A program made the position numbers and the translations under genes. Shown here piece after piece: positions 16,901-27,300 of a stretch of DNA of 64,000 nt (position 1 is its first letter; each line of letters opens with the position of its first letter). Source of the DNA: Cololabis saira (Eukaryota > Chordata > Actinopteri > Beloniformes > Belonidae); NCBI RefSeq assembly GCF_033807715.1, contig NC_084607.1, positions 15,362,941 to 15,426,940 on the forward strand, read 5' to 3'. The notes under the pieces are model-generated. The model had not been told where the DNA came from, ran no database searches, and saw only the letters and a program-made list of their open reading frames with translations.

Positions 16901-19900
16901 AAAAACCCTAACCTGGACAGTATGTACTACAACCCTGGTCTAGCTGCTGTTTGTATGCAGTATCCCACCATGAAAGTGATTAGGCTATGGCATAACCAGA
17001 AGTCAATCGAGTCAGAGCTTGGATCGGCTCCAGCTGTGAACCAGATCCCTGGAAGTAACACATGATCCAGATTGTGTATTTTCCCGCATACTGCATCCTA
17101 CATTTCAGCAGAATCAAAATCACAGTGTGGTACAAAAGCTTCAAAAATACTGCAGAGTTCAGTCAGTGACCAGGAACTAAATTTAGGGGAAGAAGCCACA
17201 AACAAAGCCAGAGGTCTTGGTCACAAAAGAGAGGAAAAAAGAAAAAAAAATCCAATTTGAGTAATCCTAAAATTAAAGAGGCTTATTTTAAAAATTTGAT
17301 GTTTTTTTCCCACTTTCATCAACCTTTTTCTAACTGTGAAATAAAGTTTCACATAAAAATACTTTTATAGAAACACTAAAGGGCTTTTTGACGTGTTTAA
17401 AAACATAATTACTGCAGTTCATAGTTAAAGCTTGCCACACTACGGGATTTTAAAGCCGGGTTTGAGATTTGCTCCCCATAACAAATGTTGGGACTAGGCA
17501 TGGGGCGATATACGATATTATCATATATCGCGATAAAAAACGGCCGCGATAACGTTATCGTGGGGTACTGTAATTATCGCCAATCTTTTTTTTTTTTTGG
17601 TCACACAAGGCTACCAGCCAGGTAGAAGCCAGTGCTATTTTTTTCATGTATTTTATTAATATTATTATTTATTTAATATTTTTTCAGAGAGTAGTACAAT
17701 CCGTGGCACTTTATTTTCACTCAATCTTTGTGTTGACCATGCAGCTTTTGTTTTGTATACTACAGAGCAGTGCCTTTATTTTATTATTTTTCCAGAGAGC
17801 CGTACTAAGTAGCAGGCAGCCAGCCACTGTTAAAGTTTCAGAGAGTAATACAATCAGTGTGCATTTGGCTCTACTTTGTCACTTTATTTCTATTTGTCAC
17901 TTATTTCTTTCGACTCTCAGGGAAGTATTTTCTTACAAAAAAAGAAAGTTCAAATAAGTACCGGTACTATAGTTTACACTTTGTAATGCATAACATTTAC
18001 AGTACACTATTTGTTCTCTACCTCAAGTGTCACTGTGTTGAGAATGATTTGAGAATAAATGTTCTGAAGGAACCAGTGGATCCACGGTTATTGTTTTTCC
18101 TTGCATTTTAAGAATTTTATAAGCGACGCGCTAATATCGTGATAATATCGTAATCGTGATATTTTTGTCCACTAATATCGTGATATGAAATTTTCATATC
18201 GTCCCATGCCTAGTGGGGACATGGATTGATTTGAAGCCCGTTGAAGGTGTCAATACAATTATTGGAGCTTAACCAACTCAAACTCTGCCTCCCAGTGAGA
18301 ACCTCACAATGATGATGGTGAGCAGACTTGGATGTTGCGACTCTTACAGCTCATGGACACGGCACCGAAAGTAACACAACCCAAACAATTGAAACAGAAC
18401 CATAAAAACATTTATGATGTCTCAGGGGCATTTTTGTTTTTCTTCTGAATTCATGATAATTCAAATTTCTGTGAAGTCCTGTGGAACCGCTGCTATGAAA
18501 TCCCAACAAGTGTTAGACATGTGGCTGAATCATGTAGTAGTTTTTGCATTTCCTAAAGATTAAGACAAAAACTGGTTCCAACTGTCCTTGCCCCTATAGT
18601 CCACCATGTTTATAAAACTGTTAACATTTGAAAGCCATCTAGTACTCAGCCATAGGGGTGGGCAAAAATATTGATACGGCAATATATCGCGATACATAGT
18701 CTCCTGATACGATATCGATATTCAATGTATGTATTGCGATATATTGCCGTATCAATATTTTTGCCCACCCCTAGCTGCACTTTATTTTGTGATTTCAGTG
18801 TGGGTGAGACACTGCATTTTATTTTTGTCATTTTAAGTCAGGGGCAAGTAGCTGTACTGTATTTTTGTGATTTCAATTTCAGTGTGGGTGAGACACTGCA
18901 TTTTATTTTGAGTATTTTGTATCTAAGAATAATGTACACACTGCACTTTTCATTGTTTTTCAGTGTGTTTTTTCATGCAAATATGTTGCATATTAAAATG
19001 GAAAGTTTGAATTACATTGTTTTGACTCAGTCTGTCCAATGAATTATCACTATCATCTGGTGTACATATATACAACTTGGATTTTAAGATGTGTAATGCA
19101 TTTTTAAATTTTTCGGTGAACTATGTAGAATATAATAATCGGGATATCGCATAATCGGGATATCGCAATGTGTATCGTATCGTGGCTCAAGTATCGTGAT
19201 GCGTATCGTATCGTGAGGTCCTTCCCAATACCCACCCCTACTCAGCCAACTTTAACAGATTATTTCAGTTGTAGTAGACATTAACTGTGGAATGAGGTGT
19301 AATGAAATAAGGAGGAAGTACTCGGCTGATCAGAAGTTTTCAGTTACAGCTCCGACCTGAAATACCAGGTACAATCACAAATACTGCCTCCCAGCAAAGG
19401 CTATTTAAGGGGCTAAAATATACTTCTTGGGTGTTTATATAATGTCTCATGGCGGTGGCAGTAAAGTAGTGGTTCAGAAAAAGGATTCTCCAAAGATTCC
19501 TTGTTCCAGGGGAAAGCTTTTACAGTCGAATATTAATTAATCCGAGTGATACTAAAACGATATTTCAAGGACTTTCACCCATCAAACACCCTGGTCAGTC
19601 ACATTTTAGGTTAAAATATCTACACTGTATACACATTAATGTTAAAGTTTCAGGTGTGCAGCGCGATTGGGTGGACAGTCTAGAAAAGACAAGACTAAAT
19701 ATTCAGCTGCTTGGTGAAAAAAGGACTTCATTACAACCATCAGCTTCAGGTTTAGTTCAGTACGAGTGCAGTGATGTTTTGTATCAATAACAGGAGAAGA
19801 AAATGTGGAAAGCGTGGTGCAACTTGATTTCCGTCTCAACCCGGTCATGATGCTTAACAGTTTGTGTGTCAGCTTGAGCATCTTTGAAGAGGATTAGACC

Positions 19901-22900
19901 ACATCCAGCTTTTCATTTACCTCCCACTTCTTTGTTTATACACACTAAAGCTGCCTCTCCTCCATGAGGGCAGCATGGGGGAGGGATGTGGGGTAACTAT
20001 GAGCTGGCTGACATCCAGCGATAACCGTCACTGGTGGATGTGGGGCTGTGAAACAAGCTGGTCCACTTCTACAATGAAACAACAAACTACTGAGCCAAGT
20101 TGATCCCTGAGGAATAACTGGTTGTTAGTGTGCACACAATAAAGGGAAAAAAGATGCAAGAACCTCACTTGTCTAGCAGATGCTCTGAAAAGTGTTGTTT
20201 CAAGCTGTTCCTGCATTTTAATTAGCTTCTCTTCTTCACAGCAGTGGTTTTTTGATGTTTGGCATCACTCAACTGGGAAAAACTAAACCTTACTGCGGTG
20301 CTTAGAAACCAATTTACTTCATTATAGACTCTGCCCTCCAAAACGTATATAAAAAACCGATTAAGTACCTTATCAGTACAGCTGATAAGGAACCACTTTA
20401 GCAGGATTCACACCAACAAAACATTGGTGCGTAAACAGCCCTGACAACTTTGCTCTCCTTCAACAATAAATGTCAAAGAAAGAGGGAAAAAAAACTAAAG
20501 TTGAATGCAATCATGAGGGAAGTTAACTTTCACACCTCTGCAGCTTATTAAATAAAAATAATGTAAAAATCTGTTTGTTTTCTGTCAGTTAACGAATCAG
20601 TCAGTCGATTGTGTTCCAGCTGAAACATCAGCGATGTGACAAACACTCGTCACCTGAAGAGAAACCCTGATGTGAATCCTTACGATAACCTGAGTCACTC
20701 TGCTGCACCACAGACATCTTCTGATCACCATGTTTATGATGAATAAAAGCACAATCTGGCAGATTAGAGTATCCCGATAGATTTGTCCTCCTCAAAAAGA
20801 AAAAATCTGATCCAATCATAGCCTGCGGACTGCATCATCCAATTAAAATGATTCCTCCAGTTCTGATTTTCTCCTCTTGAAATATTCAGGGTCCTTGGAA
20901 ACACTCAACCCCCACACCTCCACTAACCTCTCTTTGCCAAGGGGACGGAAATCAATAGCAAAGCTTCTGCCTGCGTAAACATCCTCGTCTGAGTGAGTTC
21001 AGCTGTGTTCTCTACCCTCCATTTTTAATGAAGCTGTTTGAGGCCTTTTGACATTTCTGACTTCAGTCGGGACGGCGTCCTCCTATAGATGGTGTTTTGA
21101 AGCTGGACCGGCGGACATTCTGGCAAAGCACGAACCCAGTTGTTATATACATTTATTTATCAACCGACAGGAAATTGGAGTGCCTCAACTTGAAGATCCC
21201 TTTTCAATAACAAAGATGCAACACAGAAATTCTGATAAATCATAATAATAAGTTAGTGTTGACTTCACACATAATACATTGTGCAATGTGCAATCAGGAT
21301 AAAGTGCATTAATTTATTATTAAAAGAAACCTCGTTAATGCATTTCAATAAGTAATGGGGGACCACTGTTATTGTGCTAAAAAATCCAGGTCTAACTCTG
21401 CTACTCATATCAAATATGATTCACAGTGCATAAAATCAACAGAGATTAACAGATTTGAATGTTCCTAGGAGTTGCTGAAATAATAAAAAGCTCTTGCTAC
21501 TTGAGGAAATCAAACATCTTAAAACCTCCAGGGTTTTGGGCTTACAAAGCTGTGAACTGGACTTTTGCCCGAGCTCCGTTCTGGTTGTTGATGAAAGCAG
21601 TTTCACCGCACTCAGAGCAGGTTCACGACTCGTGTGAAAGAATGAATTCATCAAACACTGATGTTGAGAAAACTGGGTCAGTAAGAGTCGTTATTGAGTT
21701 TGTTCAGTCTCATTTAAACTACAACACAGGGACAAACATCTCTTCTGCTCAGACATTTTTTTATCTCCAACTGCTGCTGTGAAAAATTTGATTTGACCTG
21801 CAGCGAATGTGGATATCTGCAATCCAACAACCTGAAAAAGGTCTCCAGAATGCTGTCAAACACCAACAAGCAGCTGCCTCCTCCGGCAGGATTCATTTGA
21901 TAAAGTGATGGTGTGAATACCTAAAACCTCATCTGTGGCTGCATCTCCACATCTGACTGCTGGAGAAAACATCTGCACAGTTTACCTTTCAGGCATCAGT
22001 GATCTGACATCACAGATTTAAAGTGAGGAAATTAAGACTAATTACTGTGCATGCATGCCCAGCTGTGCTCCTTAGTAGTTTTTCTTGACAAACATGCGAG
22101 TTTCCCGTGACATCCCAGTCATTCACCACATTCTTTTAGTCCTTTGAAATTATTTTCCTTGACTTCTGTGTTGCCGCTGGTTTTCTATCATCTCAGTTAC
22201 TGATAAAAATCAACTAGCGGATAATTGAAAATCACCTGAGTTTAAATAATCCATCACAACGTCTGCTTTAATAATCCTGCTATAACTCCAGTTGCAGCGT
22301 TCTTTGCACCGATTTCAAAACATCATTTGTGAAAATAGTGTTTCTAAAATGAATATGGATTAGTGTTATGTAAGCGGAAACATTAATTTAACTTTCATAA
22401 AGTAATTGATATAAAGTTTCAAATAGTACAGGGAGGCTTTTATTTAAGTTATAGTTTTAAGATGGCCATATTATCAAGAACAGTTGTTTAATTTTACGGT
22501 AGATTAGCAGAGTAACTTATCAAGTTTATGTGCAGATTCAAGTTTGGACAATCCATCAACACCAAGCAAACCCTGAATAATTGAATCATTTATTTTAATA
22601 ATGTAATAAAAATAATAGCTGTGACCACTGTCTTGAAAAATGACAACACCTCATCAGTAGTTCATGTGCAGTATCACACTGAGGACTTTGACTCCTAGTC
22701 AGGAGGTTGGATTACACATTTACACTTACCAATTACAACAAATTTAAAAGACATAAAAAAGCAAGCTGAATGCAAAATGGCTGCTGTAGACAAAGACAGG
22801 AAGGAAAGGTGATAAAAACCCCTGCTGGCTGAAAATGTAAAAATGAAATACCGTAAGCTGCTCATTAAGACTGCTCCATCAATGAGGCGCCAGTAGATTT

Positions 22901-25900
22901 ATAGACCTAATTGTATGTTGGAGATGTATAATTCTGGCATTTTAGTTGTATTATTGCAACAGCAGACCTCACAACATTGCCCAAAAAAAAGACTGAATTT
23001 ATTTGAATCAGATTATGACGGATCTGAGTATAATTGGTTTGAATTCTATTGTATTTGATTTGATATGAATTGAACTCGTTTTTCTTTGTAAGGTGCTTGA
23101 CATTTGTTGATAATTGGTGCTGTGTAAAAAAAACTGAACTAAATTAAAAAGAGGGCTCACATGCAAATGTATAAGCAAGACTTCCCAAGGCAACCAGATT
23201 GAAGAATAAAAAAATTCAGGTTTGACAGATTTTTAATTGTGGTAATTCTAATGATGAAAAAAATAAAATAGTGTAAAGCAATCGGGCAAAGACAGACTGA
23301 ACCTGGTGCAGGACTCAGAGAAGAACAAGACAATCTTGTGATTAAACAACAAAAACCTTCCAGTTCTTAGAATATCAAGAGTTCAGGTGAGGATTCAGGT
23401 TTTGTGCCAGCTGTGGATGTTCAACCATAGAAAAGTTGCTGATGTGAGTTGTGACTTGCATGAGAGTTGCTGAAGTACACCAGATTGTACACATTTCTCA
23501 TAGGGATTTTCATCATTGAGGTGTTAAAAAGTATCCAACTTCTTAGACAGAAGAAGAAGAAGAAGAAGCATCTTCTGCTGGTATCCTGCATGGTCCATGA
23601 GCTAGTAGCCAGTTGCATGAGTGAGCTGTGATACACAACCTTAATTTTACAGCAGTATTTTGGAGAGCATGACATAAGTATTCATTGACAAGTCGAAAAA
23701 CAATAATCGACAGATTCATCCGATACCAAAATAGTCATTAGATGCCGTCTCACAAAAAGGTGACATTTGGACCGTCTCCTGAACAAGGCTGAACAACATC
23801 TAAGTGCATTTTTTCTTATATCGTAATTATTACTTGAGCCATGATTACTAAGCTCAAATCCAATATTTGCTCTGCATTAAATTTGTAGCATATAATGGAG
23901 CATTAAAGCACCACATAGAAAGTTTTTCAATGTTAAGACATCATTTACAGTTACATTTGAAGGAATGTTTGATTTAACTAGGAATCGTCTATCCAAAATC
24001 ATTTCTAACTCTCAAAAGGTTTGTCTCTTACAAAGCTGCAAATTGCTTTACAGTGCTACGTCACACATCATCGACAACGAAACTAGCTCACAAAGTATGA
24101 CAAATAAGAAATATCAGAAGGAAAAAAAAATGAGATTGACTGTGGAATAGACCAAACAAGATTAAATCTTGGACATTGTCCTAAAAGCAACCTAACCTGA
24201 AAGGAATAAAAGTTCCTTTATGCTGCTTTTACACAGCCCACGTGGTAAAAATGAAACTATGTTGTTTGTATGCAGCGACTCTTCAGCTGAAGGTCATCAT
24301 TAATGAAAGTGTGATACGGATACTACTCAGTCATCCTACTTAACCATAAATCAGTTGTTGTGGCATAAAACGGCACATTATTAGGTCCTTCTCATCTCTC
24401 TTCTTACATTCTGTATAAGACATCTGCTATAAAACACAGGGGAGATGAAAAGGTATCTCTTTTGTCAAGAGTTTGACATTTTTCAAATCCATATAGTCAC
24501 TGTGTTGATAGACACAGCACGTCTACAACCGAGAAGTTGGCAATCACCCTCGAGGGATTCTCATTATGGTTCTGCCATGACAAGTGACTTAGAGATCATT
24601 ATGTGTGTCACGACTTAGCCAAAAATCTCATCACTAATTTGGCATTACTTGTTACATTTCTTGTTCAGTGGGCTGTGGTGCTACTTTAATGGTGCTACTG
24701 ATAATGGATCATGGTATTGAATCTAGTTGTGTCTACTGTACTGCAGCACATTCTGCACGGCTTCTTTTAGTGCTGCACATCTCCCTTATTAAATTCAAAA
24801 TTCTTCGATGACACAGAAATCCTGCTTTTGTTCGGGACTGATGTAACATTTATGCTTTCAGGTTGAAGAGTAACCATTTCTTTAAAGATTACATATACAT
24901 CTCAAGCTTCTGCTATTTCCATATGTTTATACTTTTCTCCACAGGAGAAACAGTGAATCTCATTGGTGGGCATGACTGTAATACAAGGAGGACATTGTGA
25001 CTTTGTATAACCAGAGAACAGCTTTAAGCCTTTATCAGACGTATTGCATAAAGTATAAAGTAAAATAACTGCCTTTGAGGTTTACTTATTACATTATTCA
25101 AAATTGCAGCTTACAATTTAAATTTGATTATTTGTTCATCTCAAGTTCTACTCTCAGGTACCAGGCCCAAGGTGTGCTAAGGATGCATTTATGACTCGAT
25201 TACTACTAAAGCGCAATTTTCAAAATTAATTTCTCTAATACACAAGTTAGGGCACAGAAACGGATTGAGAATTCATCAGTATTATATTGAAAATGAGAAA
25301 GGTAATTTCTGAAGTAAGATTTGTAAAATTAGGAGAGTTTGGAAATCATATAATAAGCATTTGATGATATATATTATATATATGCTATATTTTAATAGTA
25401 CACGTGCTCAAATGGAGCCTTTAGTGAAGCATCTGTGATGTTTATTAGGATGTTATTAAGCAAAAGATAGAAGTGCAGGCCCCTTTACTGGGGTTTCCCT
25501 CTGATTGTGGGAGGTATACATGCAGATTTACAGCAGATCAGACCAGTAGCAATACTGCAGCAGCATGCGATGTTCAAACCACGACTGACCAAGGTGATCT
25601 AACCCTCCTGCACCGCAGAAAGATGATCCAGCCAGGAACAAAGCTGAGAAAAAGCCTGAAGCTACTGTGTGTATGTATGCACAAAACTGCAAAGCATGTA
25701 AAAACAAAAAAAAACAAAACTGCCACAACTGAGTGACAACTGACTGGAAAATATCCAGCATAACCACCACGAGCTAGACTCAGAGGTCACTGAAAAGCAT
25801 GAATGCAGCAACAATGCAGACCATACATTTGTGACAGGCTGACTCACTTCTACGCGAATGCTCTGTGTGACAGCTACTGTATGTGAAGACAGTGAGAAGA

Positions 25901-26172
25901 GCTCATTGTATTTTCCTCCACTATCCACACACACAGAGCGACACACACAGCCAGAATGTTCAGGACTTTTGTAATGCGTGACATGTCATCACAGGAGGGC
26001 AAACGATCAGCTGAGACAGGAGTGACTCACCGCTACTGTAGGCATACGGAGACTCTGCAGATCCGTCCTGCAGGCTGTCCAGGATCTCTCCTTTGCCCAC
26101 GTCGCTGTCTCCCACCAGGAGGAACTTGAGCAGGTAGTCGTAGCTTTTCACAGGGCTGCCCTGAGTGCCCAT
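5670..26172 (-). CDS. rab40c: Rab40c, SOCS-box Rab-family GTPase
   Basis: Atypical Rab GTPase whose SOCS box recruits elongin B/C and cullin-5 to form a ubiquitin ligase; prenylated and membrane-linked. Coding exons in transcript order: 26172-26031, 13304-13244, 11503-11443, 11320-11243, 7027-6805, 5944-5670. All junctions are GT-AG and join in frame to 279 aa, the expected family length. The P loop is GDSDVGKGE (residues 21-29), with Gly where most Rabs have Ser/Thr; switch II is WDTSGQGRF (68-76) and the base-binding motif is GNRLH (125-129). These departures are normal for Rab40. The SOCS box begins at LQDLCCRA (192-199) and the protein ends in CKIS. The start [13 protein letters not shown] and the insert SKGNSLKR match Rab40c better than Rab40b. 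An upstream non-coding exon is likely. The first coding intron is 12.7 kb and full of transposon remnants. Confidence 0.96.
5945..6804 (-). other. rab40c last intron
   Basis: 860 bp of AT-rich intron bounded by a GT donor beside 6805 and an AG acceptor beside 5944. No repeat boundary or additional exon was seen. Confidence 0.6.
7683..8155. mobile_element. Non-autonomous hAT element, 473 bp
   Basis: The element begins CAGTGGTTCCCAAACT and ends with its reverse complement (AGTTTGGGAACCACTG, with small differences inside). It is flanked by a perfect 8-bp duplication CTGTAATG at 7675-7682 and 8156-8163. An 8-bp duplication with CAGTGGTTC-type ends is diagnostic of the hAT superfamily. Both subterminal regions carry GTGTGCC/GGCACAC repeats, plausible transposase-binding sites. 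No transposase is encoded. Confidence 0.93.
10185..10285 (+). mobile_element. LINE (L2-like) 3' tail fragment
   Basis: Contains the string TGTAAAGCGCTCTGAGATC, then AAAGCGCTATATAAATTGAAA, then ATT repeats. This matches the conserved 3' end shared by L2-type LINEs and their SINEs in fish. The upstream limit is unclear; the open stretch at 9953-10183 may be part of the same insertion, but I could not match it to an L2 protein. Confidence 0.5.
11504..13243 (-). other. rab40c second intron (between coding exons 2 and 3)
   Basis: 1.7-kb intron with a short GT run near 12525-12545. Nothing else was recognised. Confidence 0.5.
13790..15328. mobile_element. hAT MITE expanded by an internal pyrimidine satellite
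   Basis: The left end is TAGGGATGGGCGGTAT and the right end read inward is TAGGAATGGGTGATAT: matching, diverged terminal inverted repeats. A perfect 8-bp duplication GTGGCTGG flanks the unit (13782-13789 and 15329-15336). The left arm also contains the CGATAA-rich sequence seen in the neighbouring hAT elements. Nearly all the interior (13876-15310) is TTTC/TTCC satellite. The long reading frame across it is a repeat artefact, not a gene. Confidence 0.9.
13876..15310. repeat. Composite TTTC/TTCC satellite with a 36-bp higher-order unit
   Basis: The array starts as (TTTC)n, then becomes AGGCTCATTTCC blocks separated by TTCC runs. Between about 14725 and 14941 the blocks repeat at exactly 36-bp spacing (AGGCTC at 14725, 14761, 14797, 14833, 14869, 14905, 14941). 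It ends in an almost pure (TTCC)n run of about 57 units (15083-15310). One strand is all pyrimidine over long stretches. Since 36 is a multiple of both 3 and 4, all frames stay open over long distances. Confidence 0.95.
16185..16809. mobile_element. Non-autonomous hAT element, 625 bp
   Basis: Terminal inverted repeats TAGGGCTGGGCGATAT at both ends, flanked by a perfect 8-bp duplication ATTGGGAT (16177-16184 and 16810-16817). Subterminal regions are rich in ATATCGATAT motifs. Interior sequence is AT-rich without a transposase. Confidence 0.95.
17495..18212. mobile_element. Non-autonomous hAT element, 718 bp
   Basis: The ends are TAGGCATGGGGCGATAT and, read inward from the right, TAGGCATGGGACGATAT. 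Flanking 8-mers GTTGGGAC (17487-17494) and GTGGGGAC (18213-18220) differ at one base, as expected of an aged duplication. Both subterminal regions contain CGATAT repeats. No coding capacity was recognised. Confidence 0.9.
18653..19240. mobile_element. Non-autonomous hAT element with inverted copy of its own left end
   Basis: The ends TAGGGGTGGG are inverted at 18653 and 19240 and flanked by a perfect 8-bp duplication CTCAGCCA (18645-18652 and 19241-19248). Inside, 18728-18773 is a nearly perfect reverse complement of 18653-18698, so the first 121 bp form a long hairpin. The right end carries a cluster of GTATCGTATCG motifs. Confidence 0.93.
19249..26030 (-). other. 5' part of the long rab40c intron
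   Basis: About 6.8 kb of AT-rich intron with only short simple repeats (for example an AAG run near 23547-23570). No bounded mobile element, RNA gene or conserved exon was recognised on either strand. Confidence 0.45.
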
Positions 26173-27190
26173 CTCTGAAGCCAGGATGCTGAGGAACAGC
26201 TGGAAACGTGGACGGGTTTATACTGGCACCCTTTATGAGTTACTCCTGCTTGAACATGGGTCCACTTGTGAAGCCTTTGTTTTACCTTTTTAAAAACGTT
26301 GTCCAAATAAACGGCGAATATATCAGACTAATAAGGGGCCACAGTCTCAGAGATGAAGTGTTGAAAAATAAGATGATCCCCAAAAAAGAGGTTTTGGAAA
26401 GCAAATCATTGTTATTGATAAGGTTAAATATAAAAGAAGTAAAAGCTATAGGTCAAAAGGTAGTGCACACCAGAAAGAAAACAAAAAAACAATGTAAACT
26501 AAAACCACCAGGTACCCACAAACTAAACCTAAGTGTGTCTTAGTGAAGTTTACTTTAAATAAAGATTAAAACACGGATAAACATGATTTACATGGAGCCA
26601 AATCACGTTTAAATAATCTGTTAAACTTAGCCAACCAATGAGAAAAATTAAACTTATATCCTGATAAAATACGTGTTTTGCTCAGCTGAAAAAACCCTGG
26701 ATTCTGTGTTTTGTTTCTTTACATTTAAGAGACTTTCTGGTTAATTTAGCAACAAAAGCTAGTCCTGTCTGCAGCTAACAGCTAGCTCCTTAGCTAGCTC
26801 CTTCTCGCAGCAATAATTATTTAAATACACTCCCACGTCAGTGGAACCAACCAAACGCCTTGCGTTTTGAGTTTTATTAAGGTAAAACAAAAGAGCAAAC
26901 ACTTTTGTTCTTGTTTTTAAAGCTAGCTCAACTTCCACGTCGGAGTAATCTCAGGCCGCCTTGTCTTCATTTAGTCCTAAAATGACAAAGATTCACTTCA
27001 CTGCCTCGGATTCATCCACAAAACTCCAGCGTCTGCGAGCGGGACCGAGGGGCTGCGGGCTGTGCAGTCCGGATCTGAGAGAGCTGAGCCCGGGATGTTT
27101 CCATTTCTGTGATTTAGACCCGCTGGTGTTCGCAGCTGCGTCTCCTCAACGACACTGACGCTGACAGATTCGAGCGGCCGGAGTCTTCCG
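26173..27190 (-). other. rab40c 5' UTR and upstream intron, inferred
   Basis: Sequence between the rab40c start codon and its likely promoter. It should hold an intron and a non-coding first exon: an AG acceptor shortly before the ATG is plausible, but I cannot place the donor. GC and CpG content rise sharply from about 26990. Confidence 0.4.
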
Positions 27191-27290
27191 CTGGCCCCGC
27201 CCACTCACGACCCAAGCCCCGCCCATTCCCGTCTCTGATTGGACGGCGGTTTCGCGCTGACACTAATCGCCGAGTTCATTGGTGGAGGAG
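27191..27290 (-). promoter_or_regulatory. rab40c core promoter region (GC and CCAAT boxes)
   Basis: A CpG-rich island stands out from AT-rich surroundings at about 26990-27300. It holds two CCCCGCCC Sp-type GC boxes (27195-27202 and 27217-27224) and two inverted CCAAT boxes (ATTGG at 27238-27242 and 27278-27282), ordered as expected for a TATA-less promoter reading leftward into rab40c. The transcription start itself is not visible. Confidence 0.6.
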
Positions 27291-27300
27291 AGCGTCAATC

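Noticed and set aside
20368..20390. 9-bp perfect hairpin CCTTATCAG/CTGATAAGG
   Set aside because: Too short to be distinguished from chance in 64 kb; no flanking structure.
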